From the NCBI RefSeq assembly GCF_020618415.1, contig NZ_CP085344.1, forward strand, positions 1,697,001-1,761,000: 64,000 nucleotides of DNA, given 5' to 3'. The notes beneath the pieces are model-generated. The model saw nothing but the letters and a program-made list of their open reading frames with translations, made no database searches and was not told the DNA's origin. Within the stretch, counting starts at the first letter, position 1; every line of letters begins with the position of its first letter. The DNA comes from Cupriavidus sp. MP-37 (lineage in GTDB: Bacteria > Pseudomonadota > Gammaproteobacteria > Burkholderiales > Burkholderiaceae). The translations under genes were made by a program, and so were the position numbers. Below are positions 37,711 to 47,599 of this stretch, piece after piece.

Positions 37711-39327
37711 TCAATGCGCCGCCATCGCGTCGGCTGAGCCGCCCCCGCCCCTGGCGGGCCGCGTCAGCCAGACAAAGCCGATCAGCACGAAGAACAGCAC
37801 CCCCGAAATCCAGAAGATGTCGTTGGCGCCGAGCATGGCCGCCTGCTGGGTGATATTGCGCTCGATCACGCCGACCGCCTGGGCCTGGCTCATGCCCATC
37901 TGCATCAGGTGGTTGAGCTGGTCGTGGTAGGCCGGGTTGTACGGGTTGACCTGCTCGACCAGTTGCGCGTGGTGCAGCGCCGAGCGGTTCTCCCAGACCG
38001 TGGTCGAGACCGACGCGCCGATGCCGCCGAAGGTAATCCGCACGAAATTCGACAGGCCCGACGCGGCTGGGATTCTCTCTGCCGGCTGGCCCGACAGGAT
38101 GATCGAGGTCAGCGGAATGAAGAACATCGCCATGGCCGCGCCCTGGATCAGCGTGGGCACCATCAGCGTCCAGGTATCGACCTGCGTGGTGAAGCCCGCG
38201 CGCATCAGGCTGACGATGCCGAAGGTGATGAAGGCCGCAGTGGCCACCCAGCGCGCATCCATCTTCGGCAGGTTGCGCCCGATCACCGGCGACAGCAGGA
38301 TCGCGAAGATGCCGACCGGCGCCATCACGATGCCCGCGTCGGTCGCGGTATAGCCGACGATGGTCTGCAGCCACAGCGGCAGGATTACCAGGTTGCCGAA
38401 GAACAGCCCGTAGGCCACCGAGATCGCCACCACGCCGGAACTGAAGTTGCGGCCCTTGAACAGGCTGATGTCGACAATGGGATGCTTCTCATAGGTTTCC
38501 CAGGCCAGGAAGAACAGGAAACCGACGATCGCCACCAGCGTCAGCACCACGATCTCGGTCGAGTGGAACCAGTCCAGCTCCTTGCCCTTGTCCAGCATCA
38601 GCTGCATCGAGCCGACCCAGATCACCAGCAGCGCCAGGCCGATGCGGTCGATCGGCAGCACCTTGGTGGGGGTCTCGCGGTCCTTGTAGATGGCCCAGGT
38701 GGCGTAGGCGGTCACGATGCCCACCGGCACGTTGATGTAGAAGATCCACGGCCAGGTCATGTTGTCGGAGATCCAGCCGCCCAGCAGCGGCCCCATGATC
38801 GGCGCCACCAGCGTGGTCATGCCCCATAGCGCCAGCGCCATGGTGCTCTTGGCGGGCGGATAGCTCGACAGCAGCAGCGACTGCGACAGCGGGATCATCG
38901 GCCCGGCCACCGCACCCTGCAGCACGCGCGCGGCCAGCAGCGTTTCCAGGTTGGGCGCGACGCCGCACAGCCACGACGCCAGCACGAACAGCAGGATCGA
39001 GGTGATGAACAGCCGCACCGCGCCGAAGCGCGTGGTCAGCCAGCCGGTCAGTGGCACCGAGATCGCGTTGGCCACCGCGAACGAGGTGATGACCCAGGTG
39101 CCCTGGTTCGGCGCCACGCCGAGGTCGCCCGAAATCGCCGGGATCGACACGTTGGCGATCGACGAGTCCAGCACGTTCATGAACGTGGCCAGCGACAGTG
39201 CGATGGTGCCCAGCACCAGCTTGCCGCCGGTCAGCGGCTGCGGCTGCTGCGGCAGGGCTCGCGCCGGCGCCTGGCCGCGCGGCTGCGCGCCGGGCGTGGC
39301 CGGTGCGGCAGAGGGGGAGGTTGCCAT
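37711..39327 (-). CDS. emrB: DHA2-family MFS multidrug transporter (EmrB type)
   Basis: 538-aa inner-membrane drug/proton antiporter with about 14 helices. DHA2 hallmarks include LATFMNVLDSSIANVSIPAI in helix 1, WVITSFAVANAISVPLTGWL and RVLQGAVAGPMIPLSQSL. It works with EmrA and an outer-membrane channel to expel hydrophobic toxins. An Ala/Pro/Gln-rich N-terminal tail of about 30 residues precedes helix 1. Start is two bases after the emrA stop. Part of the minus-strand operon marR-omf-emrA-emrB. Confidence 0.93.
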   Translation of the reverse strand: MATSPSAAPATPGAQPRGQAPARALPQQPQPLTGGKLVLGTIALSLATFMNVLDSSIANVSIPAISGDLGVAPNQGTWVITSFAVANAISVPLTGWLTTRFGAVRLFITSILLFVLASWLCGVAPNLETLLAARVLQGAVAGPMIPLSQSLLLSSYPPAKSTMALALWGMTTLVAPIMGPLLGGWISDNMTWPWIFYINVPVGIVTAYATWAIYKDRETPTKVLPIDRIGLALLVIWVGSMQLMLDKGKELDWFHSTEIVVLTLVAIVGFLFFLAWETYEKHPIVDISLFKGRNFSSGVVAISVAYGLFFGNLVILPLWLQTIVGYTATDAGIVMAPVGIFAILLSPVIGRNLPKMDARWVATAAFITFGIVSLMRAGFTTQVDTWTLMVPTLIQGAAMAMFFIPLTSIILSGQPAERIPAASGLSNFVRITFGGIGASVSTTVWENRSALHHAQLVEQVNPYNPAYHDQLNHLMQMGMSQAQAVGVIERNITQQAAMLGANDIFWISGVLFFVLIGFVWLTRPARGGGGSADAMAAH

Positions 39328-39329
39328 GA

Positions 39330-40583
39330 TCAGGTATGGGCCGGCTTGGCGTTGGCGTTGGCGTTGGCGGCGCTGGCCGGGGACAGCCCGGTGCCGCGGC
39401 CGCCGTTGTTGGCGGCGATGATGCGAGCGATCAGCTGGTCGGCGTCCTTGGCCACCTTGTCATAGACGTCGGTCTGCATCGGCCTGGCCGGCGCGGCGGC
39501 GGCCATGGCGGCGCCTTCCTCGCGGCGCACGTCGACCTTGACCGTCATCGACAGGCCCACGCGCAGCGGGTGGTCCTTGAGCTGCTGCGGGTCCAGCGCG
39601 ATCCGCACCGGCAGGCGCTGCACCACCTTGATCCAGTTGCCGGTGGCGTTCTGCGCCGGCAGCAGCGAAAACGCCGAGCCGGTGCCGGCCGAGAAGCCCG
39701 CGACCTTGCCACGGTATTCGACCTTGGAGCCATAGACGTCGGCTTCCAGCGTGACGGGCTGGCCGATGCGCATATGCGTAATCTGCACTTCCTTGAAGTT
39801 GGCGTCGACCCAGACCTGGTCCAGCGGCACCACCGCCATCAGCGGCGCGCCGGCGGCGACGCGCTGGCCGACCTGCACCGAGCGCTTGGCGACGTAGCCG
39901 GTCACCGGCGCGGGCAGCGCCGAGCGCGCGAACGACAGGTAGGCCGAGCGCAGGTTGGCGGCGGCGCGCTGCACGTTGGGGTGGTTCTCGACCGTGGTGT
40001 GGTCGGTCAGCACCTTGTTCGATGCCAGCTGCTCGCGCGCGGCCAGCAGCGCCGACTCGGCGCCCTTGAGCGCGGCTTGCGCGTGCGAGATCTCTTCGTT
40101 CGACACCGCGCCCGAGCCGGCGATGGCCTGGCGCCGGCGCAGGTCGTCGCGGGCCTTGGCCACGTCGGCTTCGCGCAGCGCCACGTTGGCGGCGAGCGAG
40201 CCGTTGTTGACATACAGCGTGCGCACTTCGCGCACGGCCTGCGCCAGCTGGGCCTCGGCCTGTTCCAGCGCCACCTGCGTGTCGGCGCGGTCGAGCTGGA
40301 TCAGCGGCTGGCCGGCGGTGACCAGCTGCGTGTCGTCGGCGGCGATCGACACCACCGTGCCGGCCACCAGCGGCGTGACCTGGACCACGTTGCCGGCAAC
40401 GTAGGCGTCGTCGGTGCTTTCGAAATGGCGGGCATACATGCCCCAGTACACGCCGTAGCCGATGCCGGCGACGACGATCGCCGCGGTCAGCGACAGCAGC
40501 ATGCGCTTGCGCTTGCCGTTGGGAGGGGTGGCCGTGGCTTGCTGGGATGGGTTGGTGCCGGCCGCTTGCTGGTTGTTGCTCAT
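39330..40583 (-). CDS. emrA: HlyD-family periplasmic adaptor (EmrA type)
   Basis: 417-aa membrane-fusion protein. One N-terminal helix (about 28-48) then the EmrA block ARHFESTDDAYVAGNVVQVTP-like start of the lipoyl domain, a long coiled-coil hairpin (about 115-215) and barrel domains with VTGYVAKRSVQVGQRV and VWVDANFKEVQ. It bridges EmrB and the outer-membrane channel. A Pro/Ala/Asn tail ends the protein. It lies 44 bp after the channel gene and 2 bp before emrB. Confidence 0.93.
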   Translation of the reverse strand: MSNNQQAAGTNPSQQATATPPNGKRKRMLLSLTAAIVVAGIGYGVYWGMYARHFESTDDAYVAGNVVQVTPLVAGTVVSIAADDTQLVTAGQPLIQLDRADTQVALEQAEAQLAQAVREVRTLYVNNGSLAANVALREADVAKARDDLRRRQAIAGSGAVSNEEISHAQAALKGAESALLAAREQLASNKVLTDHTTVENHPNVQRAAANLRSAYLSFARSALPAPVTGYVAKRSVQVGQRVAAGAPLMAVVPLDQVWVDANFKEVQITHMRIGQPVTLEADVYGSKVEYRGKVAGFSAGTGSAFSLLPAQNATGNWIKVVQRLPVRIALDPQQLKDHPLRVGLSMTVKVDVRREEGAAMAAAAPARPMQTDVYDKVAKDADQLIARIIAANNGGRGTGLSPASAANANANAKPAHT

Positions 40584-40627
40584 GATGTCTTCTGGATAAT
40601 CTTGTCTGCGATCACTGGGTGCGCGGC

Positions 40628-42184
40628 TCAGCCGCGGGCGCCCGCCTGGGGGTGGTCCTGGGTGTGGTCCGCTTGCTGCGCCGGGCCGTGGGCGATGCTG
40701 TCGTGGCCTTCGGCAGGCTCCTGGTAGCCGCCGCCGAGCGCCTTCATCAGGCCCATCTGCAGATCCAGCCGGCGCGCCTGCAGGTCGGTCGCCAGGCGGC
40801 GCTGCTGCAGCACGTTGCTTTCGGCATTGAGTACGGTCAGCTGCGTGCCCAGCCCGGCCTTGTAGCGCGTGGTGGCCAGCGCGTAGGCGTGCTCGGCCAG
40901 CTCCAGCGCTTCGCGCTGGGTCTGGATCTGCTTGTCGACGCTGCGGATGCTGGTCATGGTGTCGGCGGTCTCGCGCAGCGCATCGACCAGCGCCTGGTTG
41001 TAGTTGGCCACGGCAATGTCGTAGCCGGCGTACTTGCCCTTCAGGTTGGCGCGCAGCTTGCCGCCTTCGAAGATCGGCAGCCGGACGGTCGGGCCGATGC
41101 CGAAGGTGCGGCTGATGCCCATCAGCAGCTTGGACGGGTCCAGCGCGGCCAGGCCGGCGAACGCGCTCAGGCTGACGTCGGGCAGGAATTCCTTCTTGGC
41201 GACGTTGATGTCCTTCGACGCCGCCTCGACGCGCCAGCGCGCCGCCACCAGGTCCGGCCGGCGGCCCAGCAGGCCGATGGTCAGGTTGTCGGGCAGCGTC
41301 GGCGTGGCCTGCGCCAGCAGCACCGGGCGCTGGATCTGCAGGCCGCGGTCCGGGCCCTTGCCGAGCAGCGCCGCCAGCTGGTTGCGCGCCAGCGCGATTT
41401 CTTCGTCGACGCGCTGCAAGTCGGTCTGCGAGGCCGCCACCGTGCCGCGCGCCTGGGTGGTTTCCACCTGCGTGTCCAGGCCGGCGGCCAGGCGCTGGCG
41501 CGACAGTTCGGTCAGGTCGCGGCGCTGGGCGATGGCGCGCTCGGCGACGTCGCGCTGCGCGTACAGCGCGGCCAGACGTGCGTAGTTGCGCGAGATCGAC
41601 GTCGCCAGGATCAGGCGCGCGGCCTGGCTTTCGGCTTCGGCGGCACGGTCGTCGGACAGCGCCGCTTCGAGCGCGTCGCGGTTCTTGCCCCAGAAGTCGA
41701 AGTCATAGGACAGGCCCACCTGCAGGCGCGACTGGTTCTGCCACGAGCCCGCCAGCGGCGTGCCCTCGAACAGGTCGTTGTTGGAAAAGCGCTGGCGCAG
41801 CAGGCTGCCTTCGAACTCCAGGTGCGGATACAGCGCGCTGCGGGTGGCCTCGGCCATGGCGCGCGAGGCCTCGACGCGGGCAAAGGCGGCCTGCAGGTTG
41901 GGGCTGTCGTGGATCGCCTCGTCGACCAGCGCGTTCAGCTGCGGGTCCTGGAACTGGCTGACCCAGTCCTGCGACGGCCACTGGCCGTGTTCGCCGGGCA
42001 GGGTTTGCGCAGTCGCCATCTTGGCCGGATCGGCCATGGTCTGGGTGCTGTGCGAGTTGCCGAGCGCGGCGCAGCCGGCCAGCACCGCGGCCGAGATTGC
42101 GGTCAGCGCCAGCGTGCCGGCACGGCGCGCCAGTTGGCGGGAACCGGCAGGCCGGGTAAAGCGGAAGGAAAGAGCTGGTTTCAT
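40628..42184 (-). CDS. Outer-membrane efflux lipoprotein (NodT/OprM family)
   Basis: 518-aa TolC-like channel with a lipoprotein signal: basic start, hydrophobic stretch and lipobox LAGC with Cys38. Two OEP repeats follow; QDPQLNALVDEAIHDSPNLQAA and RRPDLVAARWRVEAA are typical of the NodT subfamily. It provides the outer-membrane exit duct for EmrAB. ATG 42184 was chosen because the signal sequence begins there; longer in-frame starts cover non-signal DNA. Preceded by the marR-type gene (107 bp). Confidence 0.92.
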   Translation of the reverse strand: MKPALSFRFTRPAGSRQLARRAGTLALTAISAAVLAGCAALGNSHSTQTMADPAKMATAQTLPGEHGQWPSQDWVSQFQDPQLNALVDEAIHDSPNLQAAFARVEASRAMAEATRSALYPHLEFEGSLLRQRFSNNDLFEGTPLAGSWQNQSRLQVGLSYDFDFWGKNRDALEAALSDDRAAEAESQAARLILATSISRNYARLAALYAQRDVAERAIAQRRDLTELSRQRLAAGLDTQVETTQARGTVAASQTDLQRVDEEIALARNQLAALLGKGPDRGLQIQRPVLLAQATPTLPDNLTIGLLGRRPDLVAARWRVEAASKDINVAKKEFLPDVSLSAFAGLAALDPSKLLMGISRTFGIGPTVRLPIFEGGKLRANLKGKYAGYDIAVANYNQALVDALRETADTMTSIRSVDKQIQTQREALELAEHAYALATTRYKAGLGTQLTVLNAESNVLQQRRLATDLQARRLDLQMGLMKALGGGYQEPAEGHDSIAHGPAQQADHTQDHPQAGARG

Positions 42185-42291
42185 GGTGTTGCTCCGTGCT
42201 GGAGCCATACGGTTTCTACGGGTGCTGACGGCGTCCGGCCGGGCTGGCCAGCGCGGACGTTCGGGCGTGCCGGAAGTCCGGCGCGCAGCGG

Positions 42292-42771
42292 CTACCCGCT
42301 GTTGTCGATGACTCGCCGCAGCATGCCGCGCAGCAACTGGATCTCGTCCTCGGAAAAGCCGCGGAAGTGGTGGGCGAGGACCTTGCAGAAGATGGCGGGC
42401 AGTTGTTGCACCAGTTCCTGGCCCTGCGGCGTCACCGACAGATCGACCACGCGGCGGTCGGCATCGCGGCGGCGGCGCTCGATCAGGCCGCGTTTCTCCA
42501 TGCGGCTGAGCAGCCGCGTGACCGAGCCCATGTCGGTGTTCAGCTCGCGGCCGAGATCGGTGACGGTGGAGGCGCGGCCGGTCGCCAGCATCATCAGGCA
42601 GCTGGCCTGCGCCTGGGTGATGTCCAGGCTGCTGACTTCCTGCTCGACGCCATGCGCCAGCATGTTCTTGGCCCGTTGCATCAGGTAGCCGACGCTGTCG
42701 CACATCTGGTACTCGGCGGGATCGAACGAACCGGCCGTGGCGGGCGGGGTGGAGGCGGGTGGTTGTGACAT
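42292..42771 (-). CDS. MarR-family transcriptional regulator
   Basis: 159-aa winged-helix repressor. The DNA-binding region includes TVTDLGRELNTDMGSVTRLLSRMEKRGL and the wing RRRDADRRVVDLSVTPQG. It begins MSQPPAST at 42771; an upstream in-frame ATG at 42828 lies in the operator region. It heads the EmrAB efflux operon, and inverted repeats upstream (42788-42801, 42845-42859) are likely its own binding sites, giving substrate-induced derepression. Confidence 0.9.
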   Translation of the reverse strand: MSQPPASTPPATAGSFDPAEYQMCDSVGYLMQRAKNMLAHGVEQEVSSLDITQAQASCLMMLATGRASTVTDLGRELNTDMGSVTRLLSRMEKRGLIERRRRDADRRVVDLSVTPQGQELVQQLPAIFCKVLAHHFRGFSEDEIQLLRGMLRRVIDNSG

Positions 42772-42787
42772 CTTTGCCGTTGCAATG

Positions 42788-42801
42788 TTTGCTGAGGCAA
42801 A
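42788..42801. promoter_or_regulatory. MarR operator candidate 1
   Basis: TTTGC-TGAG-GCAAA, perfect 5-bp inverted repeat 16 bp before the marR-type start, in unusually AT-rich DNA. Confidence 0.5.
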
Positions 42802-42844
42802 TATATGTTCACGTTTAACGATCCGCAAGAACGGAAATTGGTTA

Positions 42845-42859
42845 TTGCGTAATTCGCAA
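42845..42859. promoter_or_regulatory. MarR operator candidate 2
   Basis: TTGCG-TAATT-CGCAA, perfect inverted repeat sharing TTGC/GCAA with the site at 42788. It lies between the divergent marR-type and typA genes and could affect both. Confidence 0.5.
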
Positions 42860-42912
42860 ATATTTTCCCGATGTCTGCGGCGGTCCCGGTCAACGCGTCT
42901 TGCGCCGCAACA

Positions 42913-42921
42913 TGCTAGAAT
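42913..42921 (+). promoter_or_regulatory. Extended -10 element of typA
   Basis: TGCTAGAAT: an extended -10 (TG-N-TAGAAT). No good -35 is seen at the standard distance. It would start transcription near 42928, about 30 nt before typA. Confidence 0.45.
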
Positions 42922-42958
42922 GTCGGGTTACCTCAGATTCTCCAAGCGAGACGCAGCA

Positions 42959-44779
42959 ATGACCCGCGCCATCCGAAATATCGCCATCATCGCCCACGTC
43001 GATCATGGCAAGACCACCCTGGTCGACCAGCTCCTGCGCCAGGCAGGCACCTTCCGCGACAACCAGCAAGTCGCCGAACGGGTGATGGACTCGAACGACC
43101 TGGAAAAGGAACGCGGGATCACGATTCTCGCGAAGAACTGTGCCGTCGAATACAACGGCACCCATATCAACATCGTCGACACCCCGGGCCACGCCGACTT
43201 CGGCGGTGAAGTGGAGCGCGTGCTGTCGATGGTCGACGGCGTGCTGCTGCTGGTCGACGCGGTCGAAGGTCCGATGCCGCAGACCCGCTTCGTCACGCGC
43301 AAGGCGCTGGCGCTGGGCCTGAAGCCGATCGTGGTGATCAACAAGATCGACCGCCCGGGCGCGCGCCCGGACTGGGTCATCAACCAGACCTTCGACCTGT
43401 TCGACAAGCTGGGCGCCACCGACGAGCAGCTCGACTTCCCGGTGATCTACGCCTCGGGCCTGAACGGCTACGCCGGCCTGACCGAAGACGTGCGCGACGG
43501 CGACATGAAGCCGCTGTTCGAGACCGTGCTCGACAAGGTGCCGGTGCGTGACGACGACCGCGACGGCCCGCTGCAGCTGCAGATCATCTCGCTGGACTAC
43601 TCCAGCTACGTCGGCAAGATCGGCGTGGGCCGCATCTCGCGCGGCCGCGCCCGGCCGCTGCAGGACGTGGTGGTCAAGTTCGGCCCCGAAGGCAACCCGA
43701 TCAAGGGCCGCATCAACCAGGTGCTGAAGTTCCAGGGCCTGGAGCGCGAGATCGTGCAGGAAGCCGAAGCCGGCGACATCGTGCTGATCAACGGCATCGA
43801 AGAACTGGGCATCGGCTGCACCGTGTGCGCGCCCGAGGCCCAGGACGCGCTGCCGATGCTGAAGGTGGACGAGCCGACGCTGACCATGAACTTCTGCGTC
43901 AACACCTCGCCGCTGGCCGGCCGCGAAGGCAAGTTCGTCACCAGCCGCCAGCTGCGCGAGCGCCTGGACCGCGAGCTGAAGTCGAACGTGGCGCTGCGCG
44001 TGGCCGATACCGGCGACGACACCATCTTCGAAGTGTCGGGCCGCGGCGAACTGCACCTGACCATCCTGCTGGAAAACATGCGCCGCGAAGGCTACGAGCT
44101 GGCCGTGTCGCGCCCGCGCGTGGTGTTCAAGGAGATCGACGGCGTCAAGTGCGAGCCGTATGAGCTGCTGACCGTGGATGTCGAAGACAGCCACCAGGGC
44201 GGCGTGATGGAAGAGCTGGGCCGCCGCAAGGGCGAACTGCTCGACATGGCGTCGGACGGCAAGGGCCGCACCCGCCTCGAGTACCGCATCCCGGCCCGCG
44301 GCCTGATCGGCTTCCAGGGCGAGTTCCTGACGCTGACGCGCGGCACCGGCCTGATCAGCCATATCTTCGACGACTACGCGCCGGTGCGCGAAGGCGGCCT
44401 GGGCGAGCGCCACAACGGCGTGCTGATCTCGCAGGACGACGGCGACGCCGTGGCCTACGCACTGTGGAAGCTGCAGGACCGCGGCCGCATGTTCGTCAAG
44501 CCGGGCGATGCGCTGTATGAAGGCATGATCATCGGCATCCACAGCCGCGACAACGACCTGGTCGTGAACCCGATCAAGGGCAAGCAGCTGACCAACGTGC
44601 GCGCCTCGGGTACCGACGAAGCGGTGCGCCTGGTGCCGCCGATCCAGATGTCGCTGGAATACGCGGTGGAATTCATTGCCGACGACGAGCTGGTCGAGCT
44701 CACGCCCAAGAGCATCCGCCTGCGCAAGCGCCACCTGAAGGAGCACGAGCGCAAGCGTGCCGCCCGCGAAGGCGCATAA
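42959..44779 (+). CDS. typA: Translational GTPase TypA/BipA
   Basis: 606-aa EF-G-like ribosome-associated GTPase. G motifs [27 protein letters not shown] and [10 protein letters not shown] are intact; domain III-V and the TypA-specific C-terminal domain with [16 protein letters not shown] follow. It takes part in 50S assembly and stress adaptation. ATG 42959 precedes [16 protein letters not shown], the family start; the longer in-frame start at 42737 lies over the marR gene. Monocistronic, ending at a strong terminator. Confidence 0.96.
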   Translation: MTRAIRNIAIIAHVDHGKTTLVDQLLRQAGTFRDNQQVAERVMDSNDLEKERGITILAKNCAVEYNGTHINIVDTPGHADFGGEVERVLSMVDGVLLLVDAVEGPMPQTRFVTRKALALGLKPIVVINKIDRPGARPDWVINQTFDLFDKLGATDEQLDFPVIYASGLNGYAGLTEDVRDGDMKPLFETVLDKVPVRDDDRDGPLQLQIISLDYSSYVGKIGVGRISRGRARPLQDVVVKFGPEGNPIKGRINQVLKFQGLEREIVQEAEAGDIVLINGIEELGIGCTVCAPEAQDALPMLKVDEPTLTMNFCVNTSPLAGREGKFVTSRQLRERLDRELKSNVALRVADTGDDTIFEVSGRGELHLTILLENMRREGYELAVSRPRVVFKEIDGVKCEPYELLTVDVEDSHQGGVMEELGRRKGELLDMASDGKGRTRLEYRIPARGLIGFQGEFLTLTRGTGLISHIFDDYAPVREGGLGERHNGVLISQDDGDAVAYALWKLQDRGRMFVKPGDALYEGMIIGIHSRDNDLVVNPIKGKQLTNVRASGTDEAVRLVPPIQMSLEYAVEFIADDELVELTPKSIRLRKRHLKEHERKRAAREGA

Positions 44780-44802
44780 GCCCCGGCGCTGACGCTGCCC
44801 AC

Positions 44803-44833
44803 AAAAAACCGCGCCTGCCAGGCGCGGTTTTTT
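44803..44833. terminator. Bidirectional terminator between typA and the hydroxylase gene
   Basis: AACCGCGCC / GGCGCGGTT with loop TGCCA, flanked by six A before and six T after, so it works in both directions for the two converging genes. Confidence 0.9.
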
Positions 44834-45695
44834 ATTGCGTGCCCGGCAGCGTCGCCGGCACGGCGGCACGCGGGCTGCGCCATTCCGGCGGCTTCCACAG
44901 ATAGCGCAGGTCGCGGTCGCGCCAGGCATCGGCGAACATGTCGCGCCATTCGTGGAAGGTCAGCGTCAGCGGGTCATGGGAGCGCACCTGGCGCGTAATG
45001 CCGTACACCGGCGCCTCGCGCTCGGGGACGAAGGTGCCGAACAGGCGGTCCCAGACCGTCAGCACGCCGGCATAGTTGCGGTCGATGTATTGCGGGTTCT
45101 TCGCATGGTGGACGCGATGGACCGAAGGCGTGTTCAGCAGCCGCTCGACCCGCGGCCAGCGCTGCCCCAGCCGCGTATGGACGAAGAACTGGAACGCCAG
45201 GTTGAGACCCACGGCAAGGATGACCCAGTCTGGCGTGAAACCGATATACGCCAGCGGAATCCAGAACAGCCACATGCCCGACAGCGGGTACGTCAGGCTC
45301 TGCCGGAACGCGGTCGAGAAATTCATGCCTTCCGACGAATGATGCGTCACGTGCGAGGCCCACAGCCAGCGCACGCGATGGCTGGCGCGATGGAACCAGT
45401 AGTAGAGGAAGTCCTGCAGCAACAGCAGCAGTGCGAATGACCACAGCGTCTGCGGCATCGCCTGCAGGCCGTGCTGGTAGCACCACGTATAGACGGTGCG
45501 GACCATCAGCCAGAGGAAGAACGCGTCCGAGGCCTGGTGCATCAGCGCCAGCGCGGCATTGGAAAGCGTGTCGCGCAGGCTGTAGACGGCAGGGTCGCGC
45601 CGCGCCCAGTACCACGCTTCGGCGCCGATGGTCAGCACGAAGACCGGCGCGAAGGCCAGCAGCACGAGTCCGGGATCGAACGATGCGGTATCCAT
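44832..45695 (-). CDS. Sterol desaturase / fatty acid hydroxylase family protein
   Basis: 287-aa membrane protein with four or more helices and the di-iron histidine boxes HRASH (near 108), HVTHH (about 121) and HRVHH (about 200). Family members hydroxylate or desaturate lipids; the substrate here is unknown. ATG 45695 with GGCGGG just upstream was chosen; an in-frame start at 45797 would add a hydrophilic extension unlike the family. The stop codon overlaps the shared terminator. Confidence 0.88.
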   Translation of the reverse strand: MDTASFDPGLVLLAFAPVFVLTIGAEAWYWARRDPAVYSLRDTLSNAALALMHQASDAFFLWLMVRTVYTWCYQHGLQAMPQTLWSFALLLLLQDFLYYWFHRASHRVRWLWASHVTHHSSEGMNFSTAFRQSLTYPLSGMWLFWIPLAYIGFTPDWVILAVGLNLAFQFFVHTRLGQRWPRVERLLNTPSVHRVHHAKNPQYIDRNYAGVLTVWDRLFGTFVPEREAPVYGITRQVRSHDPLTLTFHEWRDMFADAWRDRDLRYLWKPPEWRSPRAAVPATLPGTQ

Positions 45696-45928
45696 CCCGC
45701 CAGTGTGCCCGTGTGCCGCCAAATTGCCACGAGGGTTTCCTCCAAACGGCGGCGTGCGCGCCGGATCCATCACTTGCTGGCGATGCCGTACTGCCATGCA
45801 ATTCTGTCACGCGTGTGAAGGCGATCAATACCGGTAAAGGATGCGGCGCGCGCGCCGTAGTTGGACAGGGCAGCGGCGCGGCGCGCCGCCTTTATTCCAG
45901 TTCTCTCTTTCCTCGCGGAGCCTCACCC

Positions 45929-47494
45929 ATGTTCAAGAACACGACTATCGGCGCCAGATTGTGGTTTCTCACGATCGTCACAAACTTGCTGTTGCTGATT
46001 GTCGGTGCCGTCGGCTGGCTTGGCATGTCGCGCAGCAATGAGGCGACGCACCAGATCTATGAGCAGCAGCTGTCGGCAGCGGTCAACCTGGCCGAGGCGC
46101 GTTCGAACCAGTTGCTGGTGCGTGTGTTGCTGGACCAGGCCACCTTTGCCGCCGATCCGGCCGACGCCAAGGCGCGCGCCGCGACCGCCGAAGGCTTTGC
46201 GCGCGATTCGGAGAAGGCCTGGAAGGCCTATCTCGCGCTGCCGCGTTCGGCCGAGGAAGCGAAGGTGGTCGAAGACGTCACCGCCAAGCGCGATGCATTG
46301 TTCAAGCAGGGGGTAGCGCCCATGATCGCCGCGCTGCATGCCGGCGATCGCGACGGCGTGATGAAGGCCGTGCTGGAAACCATCCCGCAGCTCGATATCG
46401 CTTTCACCAGCGTCAACACCGAGCTGAACAAGCTGCAGGTGGCCAGCGCGAAGCAGGTCTACGAGGCGTCGCAGCAGCGCTACCGCAAGCTGTTCACGCT
46501 GTCCGTGTGCGTGCTGGCAGTGGGGCTGGTGTTCAGCACGGTGGTGGCATGGCGCCTGCGCCGTTCGATCGTGCAGCCGCTGGATACGGCGATCGCGCGC
46601 TTCGAAAAGATTGCCGGCGGCGACCTCAGCGTTGCCGCGTCCAGTGGGGAAACGATGGCCGACGAAGCGGCGCGCAGCGAGACCGCGCGCATGCTGGGCA
46701 TGCTGGGCCGGATGCAGGCCAGCCTGGTGGCGATGGTGGGTGACGTGCGCGGCGGCGCCGACTCGATCGCCGCGGCCAGCAAGCAGATTGCCAGCGGCAA
46801 TGCCGACCTGTCACAGCGCACCGAGCAGCAGGCGGCCTCGCTGGAGGAGACGGCATCGAGCATGGAGGAACTGACCAGCACCGTACGCCAGAATGCCGAC
46901 AGCGCCCGCGAGGCCCGCGCGCTGGCCACGGATGCCGCGACCCTGGCCGGGCGCGGCAGCGATGCCGTGCTGCGCGTGGTCAATACCATGCAGTCGATCG
47001 ACGCCAGCTCGGGCAAGATCGTCGACATCATCGACGTGATCGAGAAGATCGCGTTCCAGACCAATATCCTGGCGCTGAATGCCGCGGTGGAAGCCGCGCG
47101 CGCCGGCGAGCATGGCCGCGGCTTTGCCGTGGTGGCGGGCGACGTGCGCGACCTGGCGCAGCGCTGCGCCGGCGCCTCCAAGGAAATCCGCGCGCTGATC
47201 GGCGCCTCGGTGGCCAACGTGCGCGAAGGCTCGGGACTGGTCGACGAGGCGGGGCGCGCGATGCAGGACATCGTCGATGCGGTGCAGCGCGTCAGCGCCA
47301 TCATCGGCGACATCAGCGCTGCGTCCGACGAGCAGTCTCACGGCATCGAGCAGGTCAACGTGGCGGTGTCGCAGATGGACAGCATGACGCAGCAGAACGC
47401 GGCGCTGGTGGAGCAGGCCGCCGCCGCCGCGGCATCGCTGGAAGAGCAGGCGCAGCGGCTCACTTCACTGGTGGCGACGTTCCGGCTGGCCTGA
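45929..47494 (+). CDS. Methyl-accepting chemotaxis protein
   Basis: 521-aa receptor. Helix 1 (about 11-32), a periplasmic four-helix-bundle sensor (about 35-190), helix 2 (about 192-212), HAMP (to about 265), then the signalling domain. The tip EKIAFQTNILALNAAVEAAR and GRGFAVVAGDVRDLAQRCA are fully conserved. Ligand unknown. No CheW-type or CheR-tethering C-terminal pentapeptide is seen. The start ATG 45929 follows GCGGAG. No chemotaxis genes flank it. Confidence 0.93.
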   Translation: MFKNTTIGARLWFLTIVTNLLLLIVGAVGWLGMSRSNEATHQIYEQQLSAAVNLAEARSNQLLVRVLLDQATFAADPADAKARAATAEGFARDSEKAWKAYLALPRSAEEAKVVEDVTAKRDALFKQGVAPMIAALHAGDRDGVMKAVLETIPQLDIAFTSVNTELNKLQVASAKQVYEASQQRYRKLFTLSVCVLAVGLVFSTVVAWRLRRSIVQPLDTAIARFEKIAGGDLSVAASSGETMADEAARSETARMLGMLGRMQASLVAMVGDVRGGADSIAAASKQIASGNADLSQRTEQQAASLEETASSMEELTSTVRQNADSAREARALATDAATLAGRGSDAVLRVVNTMQSIDASSGKIVDIIDVIEKIAFQTNILALNAAVEAARAGEHGRGFAVVAGDVRDLAQRCAGASKEIRALIGASVANVREGSGLVDEAGRAMQDIVDAVQRVSAIIGDISAASDEQSHGIEQVNVAVSQMDSMTQQNAALVEQAAAAAASLEEQAQRLTSLVATFRLA

Positions 47495-47599
47495 ACGGGC
47501 AGGGCGCATGCATGGTCGCATGCGCCGCACGCTGCCCATGCGCGTGCGCTGGCCAGGGTGACTGGCGTAAAATTGCCAGTTGCATTGGAGGAGTACGAC

